From an uncultured Lachnospiraceae bacterium (lineage in GTDB: Bacteria; Bacillota; Clostridia; Lachnospirales; Lachnospiraceae), in NCBI GenBank assembly GCA_910584205.1, contig CAJUAA010000001.1, forward strand, positions 184,990-248,989: 64,000 nucleotides of DNA, read 5' to 3'. Under the pieces are notes generated by a model that did not search any database, was not told the origin of the DNA, and was given only the letters and a program-made list of their open reading frames with translations. Positions 26,535 through 34,676 of this stretch are shown piece after piece (position 1 is the stretch's first letter; every line of letters begins with the position of its first letter). The translations under genes were made by a program, and so were the position numbers.

Positions 26535-27854
26535 ATGTACGAAAAAGATTTATATGCCTGCGAAGGCGAGATCAATGAACAGCTGGCAAGATACGGCGTA
26601 AAATTCGGCATTTATAAAAATAATACGTTTCGGGAGCAGCTGTTTCCCTTTGACGTGATTCCGAGGATTATCACAAAGAAAGAATTTCAGATGCTGGAGG
26701 CGGGACTGATTCAGCGGGTGGATGCGCTGAACCTCTATCTGAAAGACATCTACGGAGAAAAGCAGATCATAAGAGACGGAGTTGTTCCGGAGGACTTTGT
26801 CTACACATCCAGCGGTTATCTGGCCCAGTGCGAGGGGATCTGCCCGCCTCAGGGGGTATATTCACATATATCCGGGATCGATCTGGTAAAAGGGAAGGAC
26901 GGTACATGGTACATACTGGAGGACAATCTGCGCGTTCCCTCCGGAGCGTCCTATCCCATGATCGCTCGGGAACTGTGCCGGCGCTGTTCTCCGGCTACCT
27001 ATCAGAAAAACCATCTGGAGGACAACCGCAATTATGCGAAGCTGTTAAAAGAGACCATGGACGGGGTCAGCGCCGGCGGGATCCACGTGATCCTGACGCC
27101 GGGGCGTTATAACGCCGCCTATTTTGAGCATTCTTATCTGGCGGAGCAGACCGGGGCAAAGCTGGTGAACGGCAGTGAGCTTAAGGTGTCCGGGGACTGC
27201 CTGTATTATGAAGACTATTCCGGAAGAAAGGAAAAGGTAGGGGCCGTATACCGGCGGATCTCCGACGAATATCTGGATCCTCTGAATTTTAATCCGGAGT
27301 CCCTGATCGGCATTCCGCACATTTTTGACGTATACCGGAAGGGAAATGTGGCGCTTCTGAACGCTCCGGGCAACGGGGCGGCGGACGACAAGGGAATCTA
27401 CTATTTTGTTCCGAAGATGATCCGTTATTATCTGGATCAGGAGCCGATCCTTCAGAACGCGCCCACCTATCTTCCGTTCTATGAGAAAGACAGACAGTTT
27501 GTTCTGGAACATTTTGACCGTCTGGTGCTGAAAGACGTGGCGGAAGCGGGCGGCTACGGCGTGGTATTTGCCGAGCGGATGACGGCGGAGGAAAAAGAAC
27601 GGTTTCTTGCGCTTCTGGAACGGGCCCCCCGACGGTTTATTGCGCAGGAGGTGATTGATTTTGAGGATCTGGATATTATGGAGCAGGGAGTGCCGGTTCC
27701 AAGAAAGGCGGATCTCAGGGCCTTCGTACTGTCCGGAAAAGAGACGAAGGTATGGAAGAGCGGCCTGACCCGGTTTTCCAGAAATCCGGATTCCTTTATT
27801 GTCAATTCGTCACAGGGAGGAGGTTTTAAAGATACATGGGTGTTATCTCAGTAG
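26535..27854 (+). CDS. Circularly permuted ATP-grasp protein, type 2 (DUF404/DUF407)
   Basis: A 439-residue protein. Hallmarks: FPFDVIPRIITKKEF, VDALNLYLKDIYGE, GIDLVKGKDGTWYILEDN and the RVPSGASYPMIARE segment with nucleotide-binding acidic residues. Then come ILTPGRYNAAYFEHSYLA and VLKDVAEAGGYGVVF. The family is predicted to join amino acids or peptides through acyl-phosphates; no substrate is proven. It overlaps the alpha-E gene by 19 bases, the standard pair. It directly follows ureD, an unusual neighbour. Confidence 0.92.
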   Translation: MYEKDLYACEGEINEQLARYGVKFGIYKNNTFREQLFPFDVIPRIITKKEFQMLEAGLIQRVDALNLYLKDIYGEKQIIRDGVVPEDFVYTSSGYLAQCEGICPPQGVYSHISGIDLVKGKDGTWYILEDNLRVPSGASYPMIARELCRRCSPATYQKNHLEDNRNYAKLLKETMDGVSAGGIHVILTPGRYNAAYFEHSYLAEQTGAKLVNGSELKVSGDCLYYEDYSGRKEKVGAVYRRISDEYLDPLNFNPESLIGIPHIFDVYRKGNVALLNAPGNGAADDKGIYYFVPKMIRYYLDQEPILQNAPTYLPFYEKDRQFVLEHFDRLVLKDVAEAGGYGVVFAERMTAEEKERFLALLERAPRRFIAQEVIDFEDLDIMEQGVPVPRKADLRAFVLSGKETKVWKSGLTRFSRNPDSFIVNSSQGGGFKDTWVLSQ

Positions 27855-28495
27855 AACAGACCGACCGGCTGTACTGGCTTGGACGGTATACCGAACGGGT
27901 TTATACGACGATGAAACTGTATTTCAGGACGTATGATACGATGATCGAAGCCGGGGAGGACTACAGACGGTTCTGTCAGGCGCTGGAGATTCCCGATATC
28001 TACGCTTCCGGTGAGGATTTTATCTATCGGTATGCTTTTGATGAGACGGATGTAAATTCCCTGATGAGCAATCTGAAACGCGCTTATGACAACGCCATTG
28101 TTCTGCGGGAGGAGATCGGGACGGAGGCGCTTTCCTATATCCAGCTTGCCGTCTATGCCATGCAGAAGGCGGCGAAGAGCCAGGGGCCTCTGATCGAATT
28201 TCAGAAGGTGCTGGACAATCTTATGGCGTTTAACGGAATCTGCGACGATCAGATCCTCAGTGAAAATGTGCGGAATCTGCTGAAGGTTGGAAAGCGGGTA
28301 GAGCGAATCGACCTGTACGCAAGACTTCATGAGAGCCGGGACAATCTGAAACGGGAGATCTGCCGCCTGACCGGCAGGATCGACCGGTGCAGCCTGAAGT
28401 ACCGCCGGAAGGCGCTGGACAGCCTGAATCGGCTTGTCAAAGAAGAGGAACTGGATTACTGTGGGCTGATCCGGCAGATCGAACAGATTTTGTAA
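27836..28495 (+). CDS. Alpha-E domain protein (DUF403)
   Basis: 219 residues, almost all helical. The start VEQTDRLYWLGRYTERVYTT is the alpha-E signature (conserved R-YW-GRY-ER), and ALSYIQLAV and NGICDDQIL follow the family pattern. Alpha-E proteins nearly always sit with circularly permuted ATP-grasps and transglutaminases and are thought to help in peptide ligation or tagging. The ATG lies inside the end of the ATP-grasp gene, with GGGAGGAGG upstream, so translation is coupled. Confidence 0.9.
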   Translation: MGVISVEQTDRLYWLGRYTERVYTTMKLYFRTYDTMIEAGEDYRRFCQALEIPDIYASGEDFIYRYAFDETDVNSLMSNLKRAYDNAIVLREEIGTEALSYIQLAVYAMQKAAKSQGPLIEFQKVLDNLMAFNGICDDQILSENVRNLLKVGKRVERIDLYARLHESRDNLKREICRLTGRIDRCSLKYRRKALDSLNRLVKEEELDYCGLIRQIEQIL

Positions 28496-28510
28496 GGCGG
28501 AGGGATCTAT

Positions 28511-29434
28511 GTGAACAGATGGAAACTGACCTATGAACTGCGGATCTTTTTTTCAGAACCGGTTTCCTGCCATTCCTACAGTCTTCGGTGTTTTCCGGGA
28601 ATCAGAAAGACGCAGGATATCCGGTCCTGTATCTGCAGAATCACACCCTGCTCCGGCCCTCAGGGACGGGACAGGGATTCTTTCGGTAATTCGGTATTGT
28701 ATGGAAGGATTGAGGAGGGCTGCAGGGAGTTTCGGGTCCGGGTGGAGGCGAAGACGGCGGTCCGGGAAGGACCGGAGCCGGAACCATCCGCCTGGCAGAA
28801 GCTGGGGATGTACCGGTATCAGACGCCGTATACCAGGCCGGGCGAAACCATCCGGGAATTTTATGCGAGGCATCAGAACCATCTGCCGGAAGTTTTTACG
28901 CCGTGGGAACGGGCGGACGTATGGATGGAGGCACTTGCAGATCAGTTCGTCTATCAAAGCGGGAGCACAGACGCGGGGACGACGGCAGAACAGGCCTTTG
29001 CGCAGGGATGCGGCGTCTGCCAGGACTATGCGCAGATCCTTCTGTCCCTTTTGCGGGAGGAGGGGATCACGGCGCGGTATACAGCGGGCGCCGTGCCCGG
29101 CGAAGGGGAGACCCACGCCTGGGTGGAAGTCTGGCAGGGCGGGTACTGGAGAGGATTTGATCCCACCAACAACCGCCGGACGGATGCGTCTTATCTGGTC
29201 TTTGCGGTGGGGCGGGACGCCTGGGACTGCGGGCTGAATCGGGGCGTATTCCGGGGAAACGCAGCGCAGGAGAAACAGGTATATGTAAAAATGGAGGAAA
29301 TGGAACATGGTCAAGACGATTGCGGAGGTATCCCTTCCGGTGATGGAGAAGCTGAAGATCCGGAAAAACCGGCTGACCGGCGGAAGAGAGAAGGAGAAGA
29401 AGCGGATCAGTATCGTGACGGGAGTCCACGGTGA
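28511..29434 (+). CDS. Transglutaminase-like protease domain protein
   Basis: 307 residues from GTG 28511 (GGAGGG 6 bases upstream). The N-terminal domain has the typical KLTYELRIFFSEPV and FGNSVLYGRIEE pattern. The catalytic core shows the Cys in GCGVCQDYAQILLSLLR, His in THAWVEVW and Asp in DPTNN, in correct order. The family hydrolyses or forms peptide bonds. The last ~40 residues overlap the next gene by 128 bases and are polar with no family match, so the tail may be a drifted extension. Confidence 0.88.
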   Translation: MNRWKLTYELRIFFSEPVSCHSYSLRCFPGIRKTQDIRSCICRITPCSGPQGRDRDSFGNSVLYGRIEEGCREFRVRVEAKTAVREGPEPEPSAWQKLGMYRYQTPYTRPGETIREFYARHQNHLPEVFTPWERADVWMEALADQFVYQSGSTDAGTTAEQAFAQGCGVCQDYAQILLSLLREEGITARYTAGAVPGEGETHAWVEVWQGGYWRGFDPTNNRRTDASYLVFAVGRDAWDCGLNRGVFRGNAAQEKQVYVKMEEMEHGQDDCGGIPSGDGEAEDPEKPADRRKREGEEADQYRDGSPR

Positions 29435-30254
29435 CGAACTGGAAGGACAGTATGTGTGCTTTGAGGTCAGCCGGAGGATACAGGAGCATCCGGAATATCT
29501 GGCCGGGATCGTGGACATCTATCCGGCTGTGAATCCGCTGGGGATCGATTCCATCACCAGAGGGATTCCGGCCTTTGATCTGGATATGAACCGGGTCTTT
29601 CCGGGAAACCGGAACGGGTCCATGACGGAATACGTGGCGGCCAGGCTGATGGAGGACCTGTCCGGATCGGATCTGTGCATCGATATCCATGCCAGCAATA
29701 TTTTTCTTACAGAGATCCCGCAGGTACGGATCAATGAGCTTCACCGGGACCGGCTCGTTCCGATGGCGGAAGGGCTGAATGTGGACCTGATCTGGATCCA
29801 TGGAAACAGTACCGTGCTGGAATCCACGCTCGCCTACAGCCTGAACAGCACCGGTACGCCGACACTGGTGGTGGAGATGGGCGTCGGCATGCGGATTACA
29901 AAAGCGTACTGCGATCAGCTGACGGACGGAATCTTTTATGTGATGAAAAACATGGGGATGTGGTCCGGTCCGGCAAAGGAGGTCCGAAAGCCCCTGATTG
30001 CCGCAGGGGCCGATCCGGTCAGCTTTTTAAACGCGCCCGTGTCCGGCGTTTTTCTCAGTCAGGCGAAGCATGGGGACAGCCTGAGAAAAGGGGACCCGGT
30101 GGGACTGATCATAGATCCTCTGGAAGGAACCATCCGGGAACGGCTGAAAGCTCCGGCAGACGGGATCCTTTTCACCATCCGGGAATATCCGGTGGTAAAT
30201 GAAGGATCTCTGATTGCAAGAATACTGAAGAGGGAGGCGGGTGAGAGGGTATGA
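29307..30254 (+). CDS. Succinylglutamate desuccinylase/aspartoacylase-family hydrolase
   Basis: A 315-residue M14-like zinc hydrolase. The ligand triad is present: His and Glu in GVHGDELEG (about residues 40-45) and His in DIHASN (about 127). The usual LDMNRVFPG Arg motif also follows. The C-terminal beta domain (SGVFLSQAKHGDSLRKGD) matches AstE/ASPA. It should cleave N-acyl amino acids or short acidic peptides. The start has GGAGG within the preceding gene. Its neighbour at 30251 is a paralogue lacking the zinc residues. Confidence 0.88.
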   Translation: MVKTIAEVSLPVMEKLKIRKNRLTGGREKEKKRISIVTGVHGDELEGQYVCFEVSRRIQEHPEYLAGIVDIYPAVNPLGIDSITRGIPAFDLDMNRVFPGNRNGSMTEYVAARLMEDLSGSDLCIDIHASNIFLTEIPQVRINELHRDRLVPMAEGLNVDLIWIHGNSTVLESTLAYSLNSTGTPTLVVEMGVGMRITKAYCDQLTDGIFYVMKNMGMWSGPAKEVRKPLIAAGADPVSFLNAPVSGVFLSQAKHGDSLRKGDPVGLIIDPLEGTIRERLKAPADGILFTIREYPVVNEGSLIARILKREAGERV

Positions 30255-31177
30255 GAACAGAGATCATCTATGAAAATCATTCCCTGTACCGGGATTCTTT
30301 CAAGATTATGGCCTATATCTTTGGAACAGGGAAGAAAACGGTCTGCATTGTGGGAAATATGAGGGGAAATGAATATCAGCAGCTCTATACCTGCTCCCGG
30401 ATCGTGCAGGCGCTGAAAAAACTGGAAAGGGAAGACCGGCTGTCAGACGGGCAGGAGATCATGGTTATCCCGTCGCTCAATCCGTATTCCATGAATATCG
30501 AAAAGCGGTTCTGGCCCATTGACAACACGGATATCAATCGGATGTTCCCGGGATACAGCGAGGGGGAGACGACCCAGCGGATCGCAGGCGGTATCTTTGA
30601 GAAAATCAAGGACTATGAATATGGAATTCAGTTTGCGTCCAATTATATGCCCGGGGAATTCATGCCTCATGTGACCATGATGAAAACAGGCTTTGAGGAC
30701 GTAAAGAGCGCTGTGGAATTTGGTATGCCTTACGTGGTGGTGCGGAATACGAGACCCTACGATACGACCACGCTGAATTATAACTGGCAGATCTGGGAGA
30801 CGAAGGCGTACAGCCTGTACACGACGACGACCGACCGGATCAACCGGGAGAGCGCGGAAAGGGGCGTCAGCTCTGTCCTGCATTTTCTGGAGTCCATCGG
30901 ATGCGTCCGGTACGGCAGGCGCCCGGGATACCTGTCCAGGGTCATTGACGACCGGGAGATGATTCCGGTCCGGACAGAGGCGGCTGGACTTTTTGAGCCT
31001 GTGGTGGAAGTGGAGCAGGAAGTAAGGGAAGGGGACCTGCTGGCGCGGATCCTGAATCCGACGGACGCAGAGGAGCGTTCCCGGATCTACGCCCCCGGAA
31101 ACGGAATCCTGTTCTTCCGGCACAGCGGGCAGCTGACCTATGCGCATACGGCGGTGTTCAAACTGATTCCGGTGTGA
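30251..31177 (+). CDS. AstE/ASPA-like paralogue, probably zinc-less
   Basis: 308 residues, homologous to the gene before it across the whole length: shared DINRMFPGYSEGE against DMNRVFPGNRNGS, and the same C-terminal beta domain. The zinc positions differ. The HGDE segment reads RGNE (His to Arg, Glu kept), and the DIHAS segment reads IQFAS (His to Phe). So catalytic metal binding is unlikely, and the protein may be a pseudoenzyme or regulatory partner of the active paralogue. ATGA overlap with the upstream stop couples their translation. Confidence 0.82.
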   Translation: MRTEIIYENHSLYRDSFKIMAYIFGTGKKTVCIVGNMRGNEYQQLYTCSRIVQALKKLEREDRLSDGQEIMVIPSLNPYSMNIEKRFWPIDNTDINRMFPGYSEGETTQRIAGGIFEKIKDYEYGIQFASNYMPGEFMPHVTMMKTGFEDVKSAVEFGMPYVVVRNTRPYDTTTLNYNWQIWETKAYSLYTTTTDRINRESAERGVSSVLHFLESIGCVRYGRRPGYLSRVIDDREMIPVRTEAAGLFEPVVEVEQEVREGDLLARILNPTDAEERSRIYAPGNGILFFRHSGQLTYAHTAVFKLIPV

Positions 31178-31227
31178 CGCAGGACGCCGCCGTCGATCGA
31201 TCAGATCCCGCCATATGCGGCCGCGGA

Positions 31228-31770
31228 TCAGGAAATGCGTTCGTCAAAGCAGTACATGCTGAAAAAGGTTGTGATGCCGGGCGCGCATTCGTAATCCATA
31301 TGGCATCGGTCTGTCATTTCTTTCACAAAGATGCAGTAGGCGGACATGCAGGAGCACTGCAGCTTCGGAAAACGGCAGGGCTCTCCCGTGGTGATGGCGC
31401 AGGGCTCGCACAGGCTGCAGCCGCTGACGCCGATCATCAGTCCCGGCTCGTCCACCTGGTCCATGAGCGTTCGGGTCAGACGGTTGTGCTCCGCCTTGGC
31501 CGGTTTGATCTGCGCATTGTCCAGCGGGTCTTCGATGTCCCACATGGTCTGCATGACCAGGGCCTGTCGCCAGCGAAGCACCTTCTCCTTCATCTCATCT
31601 ACCGTCCCGCAGGCGGGCGGGCAGGCGTAGTTCACGCCGTATTTTCCGCATTGGTTCTCTTCGCACAGCGTTCGAAATGCAGGAACGAACACCAGTTCGT
31701 CCGTGCGGATCACCGCCGCATCGGCAAAGCCCAGCTCAAGAGCCAGTTCAATCAGTTTGTTTCCATCCAT
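31228..31770 (-). CDS. DUF2284 metal-binding protein
   Basis: 180 residues from ATG 31770. Rich in Cys with CGKYGVNYACPP and SGCSLCEPC, CRFPKLQC and CSC motifs, the DUF2284 signature, which suggests an iron-sulfur or zinc cluster. Function is unknown; the family occurs in anaerobes. It is on the opposite strand to the hydrolase operon and ends 50 bases from it, so the genes converge. AAGGAAG lies upstream of the start. A start at TTG 31773 is less likely. Confidence 0.85.
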   Translation of the reverse strand: MDGNKLIELALELGFADAAVIRTDELVFVPAFRTLCEENQCGKYGVNYACPPACGTVDEMKEKVLRWRQALVMQTMWDIEDPLDNAQIKPAKAEHNRLTRTLMDQVDEPGLMIGVSGCSLCEPCAITTGEPCRFPKLQCSCMSAYCIFVKEMTDRCHMDYECAPGITTFFSMYCFDERIS

Positions 31771-31817
31771 CAATTGTATTTCGCTTCCTTTCTCAAGGGT
31801 TTTCTAATGCTGTTTTA

Positions 31818-31959
31818 TTATAAAGAAGCTCGCTGATGCTCGCGCAGGTCATCAGCTTCTGCTTCGCTTCAGCTGGTGACATTATATCATAAGGAAGCTC
31901 GCTGATGCTCGCTCAGGTCATCAGCTTCCGCTTCGCTCCGGCTGGTGACATTATATCAC
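31818..31959 (-). repeat. Two inverted copies of the 64-bp repeat family
   Basis: Two 69-base-period units. On the minus strand they read TATAATGTCACCAGC, a GGAGCGAAGC variant and GCTGATGACCTG. They are the same family as 3418-3568, diverged at several bases, in opposite orientation. They lie between the DUF2284 start and the promoter of the NhaC-type gene. Confidence 0.88.
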
Positions 31960-32003
31960 AGCGGGAAGGGGATTTCCATCGGAAGATCGCGAAGTAAAAA
32001 AGG

Positions 32004-32032
32004 TTTACAAACCTTTCTGCATAAGTTAAAAT
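32004..32032 (+). promoter_or_regulatory. Promoter of the NhaC-type antiporter gene
   Basis: TTTACA at 32004-32009, 17 bases, TAAAAT at 32027-32032. The AT-rich bases just after contain TGAATATTTATGCA and GAAATATTCA, which resemble half-ARG boxes, but I do not claim an ArgR site. The 27-bp palindrome lies further down in the leader. Confidence 0.6.
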
Positions 32033-32082
32033 GAAAATGAATATTTATGCATATTATATGAGAAATATTCAATATAGTATAT

Positions 32083-32109
32083 CTTATTGGACATTGGCAG
32101 TCCAATAAG
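32083..32109. repeat. Second copy of the 27-bp palindrome, in the nhaC leader
   Basis: Arms CTTATTGGAC and GTCCAATAAG with loop ATTGGCA. Reverse-complemented, it differs from the copy at 6217 by one loop base. It ends 26 bases before the antiporter start, so it may form an RNA hairpin in that leader. Confidence 0.9.
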
Positions 32110-32134
32110 CATACATACGGAAGGAGAACATGTT

Positions 32135-33205
32135 ATGGACTATGGATGGCTGAGCCTTCTGCCGCCGATGGTTGCGGTGGTGATGGCGATCAGGAGCAGG
32201 AACGTGATACTGTCCCTGTTCTGCGGAGGATTTGTGGGGACGATGATCTTCTGCATGGGCAACCCGTTTCTGGCGGTAAAATCCATGATTGGAGACTATT
32301 TCTTTGTGCAGCTGACGGACTCCTACAATGCGGGCGTGATTGTCCTGGTGATTTTTATCGGAGGCTTTATCAAGCTGATGGAAAAGTCCGGCGGAGCGCA
32401 GGCGTTCAGCAGATTTGTCTACCGTTTTGTGAACACGAAGCTGAAGGCGCAGATGTGCGCGTGGGCGGGCGGTATCCTGATCTTCTTTTCGGATCTTGGC
32501 ACGCCCCTTCTGGTGGGGCCGGTATTCCGTCCGCTCTTTGACAAACTGAAAATATCCAGAGAAAAGCTGGCGTGGATTCTGGATTCCACCTCGTCGCCGG
32601 TGGCGATTCTGGTTCCGTTTATCGGGTGGGGCGTGTACATCATGGGACTCATACAGGCGGAATTTCAGAACCTGGGCGTGACGCAGTCGGACTATACGAC
32701 CTTTGTGGAGGCGATTCCGTTCCAGATCTACGCGATCCTGGCGATTATCATGATTCCGCTGGTTGCGTTTACCGGAAAAGATTTCTCCCAGATGGGAAAG
32801 GCGGAGAAGCTGGCGGAGAAAGGGGCGCAATCCTGGGAAGAGGAAAAAGAGGCGGAAGAGGAGACGGATGGTACATACTCTGTGAAAAATGCCCGTCCGT
32901 CCATGGCGCATGCATTCGGGATCTCCTATGCGATCGCCGTGGGCGCGGTGCTTTCCGGAGGCCTCTTTGGGGACCACTGTTCGCCGATCTCGGATACGAC
33001 GATCCTGTCTTCCACAGGCGCTCAGTGCGATTTGGTGGGGCATGTGAAGACCCAGCTTCCCTATGCGGTCGTCAATGGCGTCATCGCATTTGCAGCATAT
33101 CTCTTCGCGGGACTTACAGGAAGCCCGGCGGCTGTGGCGCTGGCCGTGGCGGCGCTGGTTCTCGTGATCTTTGTGTGGAATAAAAAAGAAAAGGACAGGG
33201 CTTGA
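32135..33205 (+). CDS. NhaC-family Na+/H+ antiporter, internally shortened
   Basis: 356 residues instead of the usual 450-550. The first ~260 residues (MEKSGGAQAFSRF, FFSDLGTPLLVGP, LDSTSSPVAILVP) and the end (VLSGGLFGDHCSPISDTTIL) are clear NhaC-type matches. Between NARPSMA and HAFGISYAIAVG the middle helices normally seen there, including the G-T-S/A-W-G-T segment, are missing without loss of frame. A deletion across short ATGGCG-type homology is a likely cause. Start ATG 32135 with AAGGAG. Whether it still transports is doubtful. Confidence 0.75.
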   Translation: MDYGWLSLLPPMVAVVMAIRSRNVILSLFCGGFVGTMIFCMGNPFLAVKSMIGDYFFVQLTDSYNAGVIVLVIFIGGFIKLMEKSGGAQAFSRFVYRFVNTKLKAQMCAWAGGILIFFSDLGTPLLVGPVFRPLFDKLKISREKLAWILDSTSSPVAILVPFIGWGVYIMGLIQAEFQNLGVTQSDYTTFVEAIPFQIYAILAIIMIPLVAFTGKDFSQMGKAEKLAEKGAQSWEEEKEAEEETDGTYSVKNARPSMAHAFGISYAIAVGAVLSGGLFGDHCSPISDTTILSSTGAQCDLVGHVKTQLPYAVVNGVIAFAAYLFAGLTGSPAAVALAVAALVLVIFVWNKKEKDRA

Positions 33206-33290
33206 AAAAGCATATTGCAAACCGGAAAAGCATATGCTGTAATGCCGGTAGGCAAAAAGTGATAGCAAGTCCATTCGGACGAAGAACGAA

Positions 33291-33340
33291 ACCCCGGACC
33301 GTGAGGCAACACAGTCCGGGGCTTCTTCTTTTCTTTTTAC
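33291..33340 (+). terminator. Terminator shared by nhaC and the small toxin-like gene
   Basis: CCCCGGAC and GTCCGGGG form a stem with an inner CGTG/CACA extension, followed on the + strand by a T-rich tract. On the - strand it follows the toxin-like gene, so it may act both ways. Confidence 0.7.
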
Positions 33341-33361
33341 GGCGGCAAAGCACCCGCCAGG

Positions 33362-33460
33362 CTATTTGTTGCCCTTATCGTCCCTGTCAAGCCATTTGCA
33401 GATGAGGTGGCAGGCCACACCTGCTGTGACAGCGACTAAAAAAGTGATAACAACTTCCAT
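33362..33460 (-). CDS. Small hydrophobic peptide, putative type I toxin
   Basis: A 32-residue frame: one membrane helix (VVITFLVAVTAGVACHLICK) followed by the polar tail WLDRDDKGNK. GGGAGGAGG lies 7 bases before the ATG, an excellent ribosome site. Size, single helix and the KWLD end resemble holin-like/TxpA-type toxins found across Firmicutes. It ends next to a strong bidirectional hairpin, typical of such loci. An antisense RNA was not located. Function is inferred from pattern only. Confidence 0.6.
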   Translation of the reverse strand: MEVVITFLVAVTAGVACHLICKWLDRDDKGNK

Positions 33461-33587
33461 TCGAACACCTCCTCCCGTTGCCGGGTATCGGTGGGACAAC
33501 ACGAAAACGATCGGTTTTGGTATGAGATCAGAAACGAAAAATGATGATTTCTCACGGCCATGGGGGCTGAATGGAGAGACAGTGAAA

Positions 33588-33615
33588 CAGGAGCCAGACT
33601 GCGGCTCCTGTTTTT
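33588..33615 (+). terminator. Short intrinsic terminator, plus strand
   Basis: CAGGAGCC pairs with GGCTCCTG, then TTTTT. It lies upstream of the toxin-like gene on the opposite strand, so it could end an antisense RNA. No promoter for such an RNA was found. Confidence 0.55.
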
Positions 33616-33653
33616 ACCTGCAAGATTCGTGGAAGATTCATTCGTAAGCTTTT

Positions 33654-34570
33654 TTATACAAACAAACTTAAAATACAGGTTGTTACGATTCCGGTCACAC
33701 CCATGATGACAGAATTCAGGGCTGCAAGCCAGTATCTTTTTTTCAGATCATATCCGCATAATTTGGATACACATCAGGAAGAAGAGGAGTTCGCCTGACA
33801 GAACGTGAAGCTTTCGGCAGCTACAGCCAGAACGACAATCTCGGGCGACAGTTCCAAAGAGACCAGCATGGGCGCCATGATGCCGTTTACGGTTGTCATG
33901 GACACGGTCGCGGATGCGCAGCCACATCCTTGAATTCTGCTTCATTTTCCAGATCCGACGCCGCTTCGGGAGCTGTTTCCGGATATCTCCTGCGGACAAA
34001 TCGGGAATTTGTCCAGATGGAGCTGACGACAACGATGGGAATCGAGACAATGATGCCGTAGATCAGGACTTTTCCAAGATCAGCACCCAGAAGGGACGCG
34101 GCGGCGACAGGTCCGGGAGTCGGCGGAACGAATGCGTGAATCGTCAAAAGCCCCGCCATCAATGCGACCGCCAGCATGGCATAAGAAGTTTTGGCGCGCC
34201 GGGAAATCCCTTCGATGACCGGATTCAGAATGACGAAGCCGGAATCACAGAAGACCGGAATCGAGACAAAAGCGCCGGTAAGCGACACGGCGCAGGTGGC
34301 ATGTTTCGTGCCGATCAGTTTCAGGATCGCGTCAGAAATCCGCTGTGCGCCTCCGGTTACTTCCAGAATCTGTCCGATGATGATGCCGATGCTCTGCATG
34401 GTTTCCCCCAAAACCGGCGGCGATGGCGGTGGATACTTCTCCTGACGGTGCGCCCGCAAGGATACCGTAAAACAATCCCACAAGAAGCAGTGACAAAAAT
34501 GCATGAAGCCTGCACCTGGCGATCAAGAAGATCAGCAGTGCGATGGATACAAAAATAACAAGATTAACAT
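33654..34570 (-). pseudogene. GntP-family gluconate-type permease, decayed
   Basis: Read on the minus strand, family blocks appear in order in different frames: VIFVSIALLIFLIARCRLHA, ILAGAPSGEVSTAIAAGFG, SIGIIIGQILEVTGGAQRI, SIPVFCDSGFVILNPVIEG, FVPPTPGPVAAASLLGADLG, then SMTTVNGIMAPMLVSLELSP and a final hydrophobic end. Frames change near the start, near 34410 and near 33900. Between WTNSRF and the TVSMTTVNG block about 130 residues are missing. Full GntP proteins have about 440 residues. It lies downstream of the GntR gene and of a GntR-type operator. Confidence 0.85.
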
Positions 34571-34608
34571 AAGTAATTCCCCTCTAAAAGCTCTGACTTT
34601 AGTTAATT

Positions 34609-34625
34609 GGTGTATAATGTATGCA
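34609..34625. promoter_or_regulatory. Candidate GntR operator upstream of gntP remnant
   Basis: GGTGTATAATGTATGCA matches at 16 of 17 positions the site at 35585-35601 before the LarA-like gene. A shared site at both divergent targets is the main support for a common regulator. Confidence 0.6.
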
Positions 34626-34635
34626 TAATACTGCA

Positions 34636-34664
34636 ATAAAAAAACACCACTTTGTCAAGTGGTG
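34636..34664 (-). terminator. Terminator of the GntR gene (minus strand)
   Basis: CACCACTT and AAGTGGTG with a 4-base loop. On the minus strand it is followed by a run of seven T, 12 bases after the GntR stop codon. Confidence 0.8.
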
Positions 34665-34676
34665 CAGAAAAATTTA

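Noticed and set aside
29307..29434. Gene order error from the 128-base overlap of transglutaminase and AstE genes
   Set aside because: Both frames look coding and the second has a good ribosome site; the overlap is best read as an extended tail of the first.
31988..32080. ArgR boxes in the nhaC promoter
   Set aside because: Half-site resemblance only in an AT-rich stretch; no full 18-bp box.
33206..33290. A plus-strand gene after nhaC
   Set aside because: The open frame here is short, ends in the terminator and has no family pattern.
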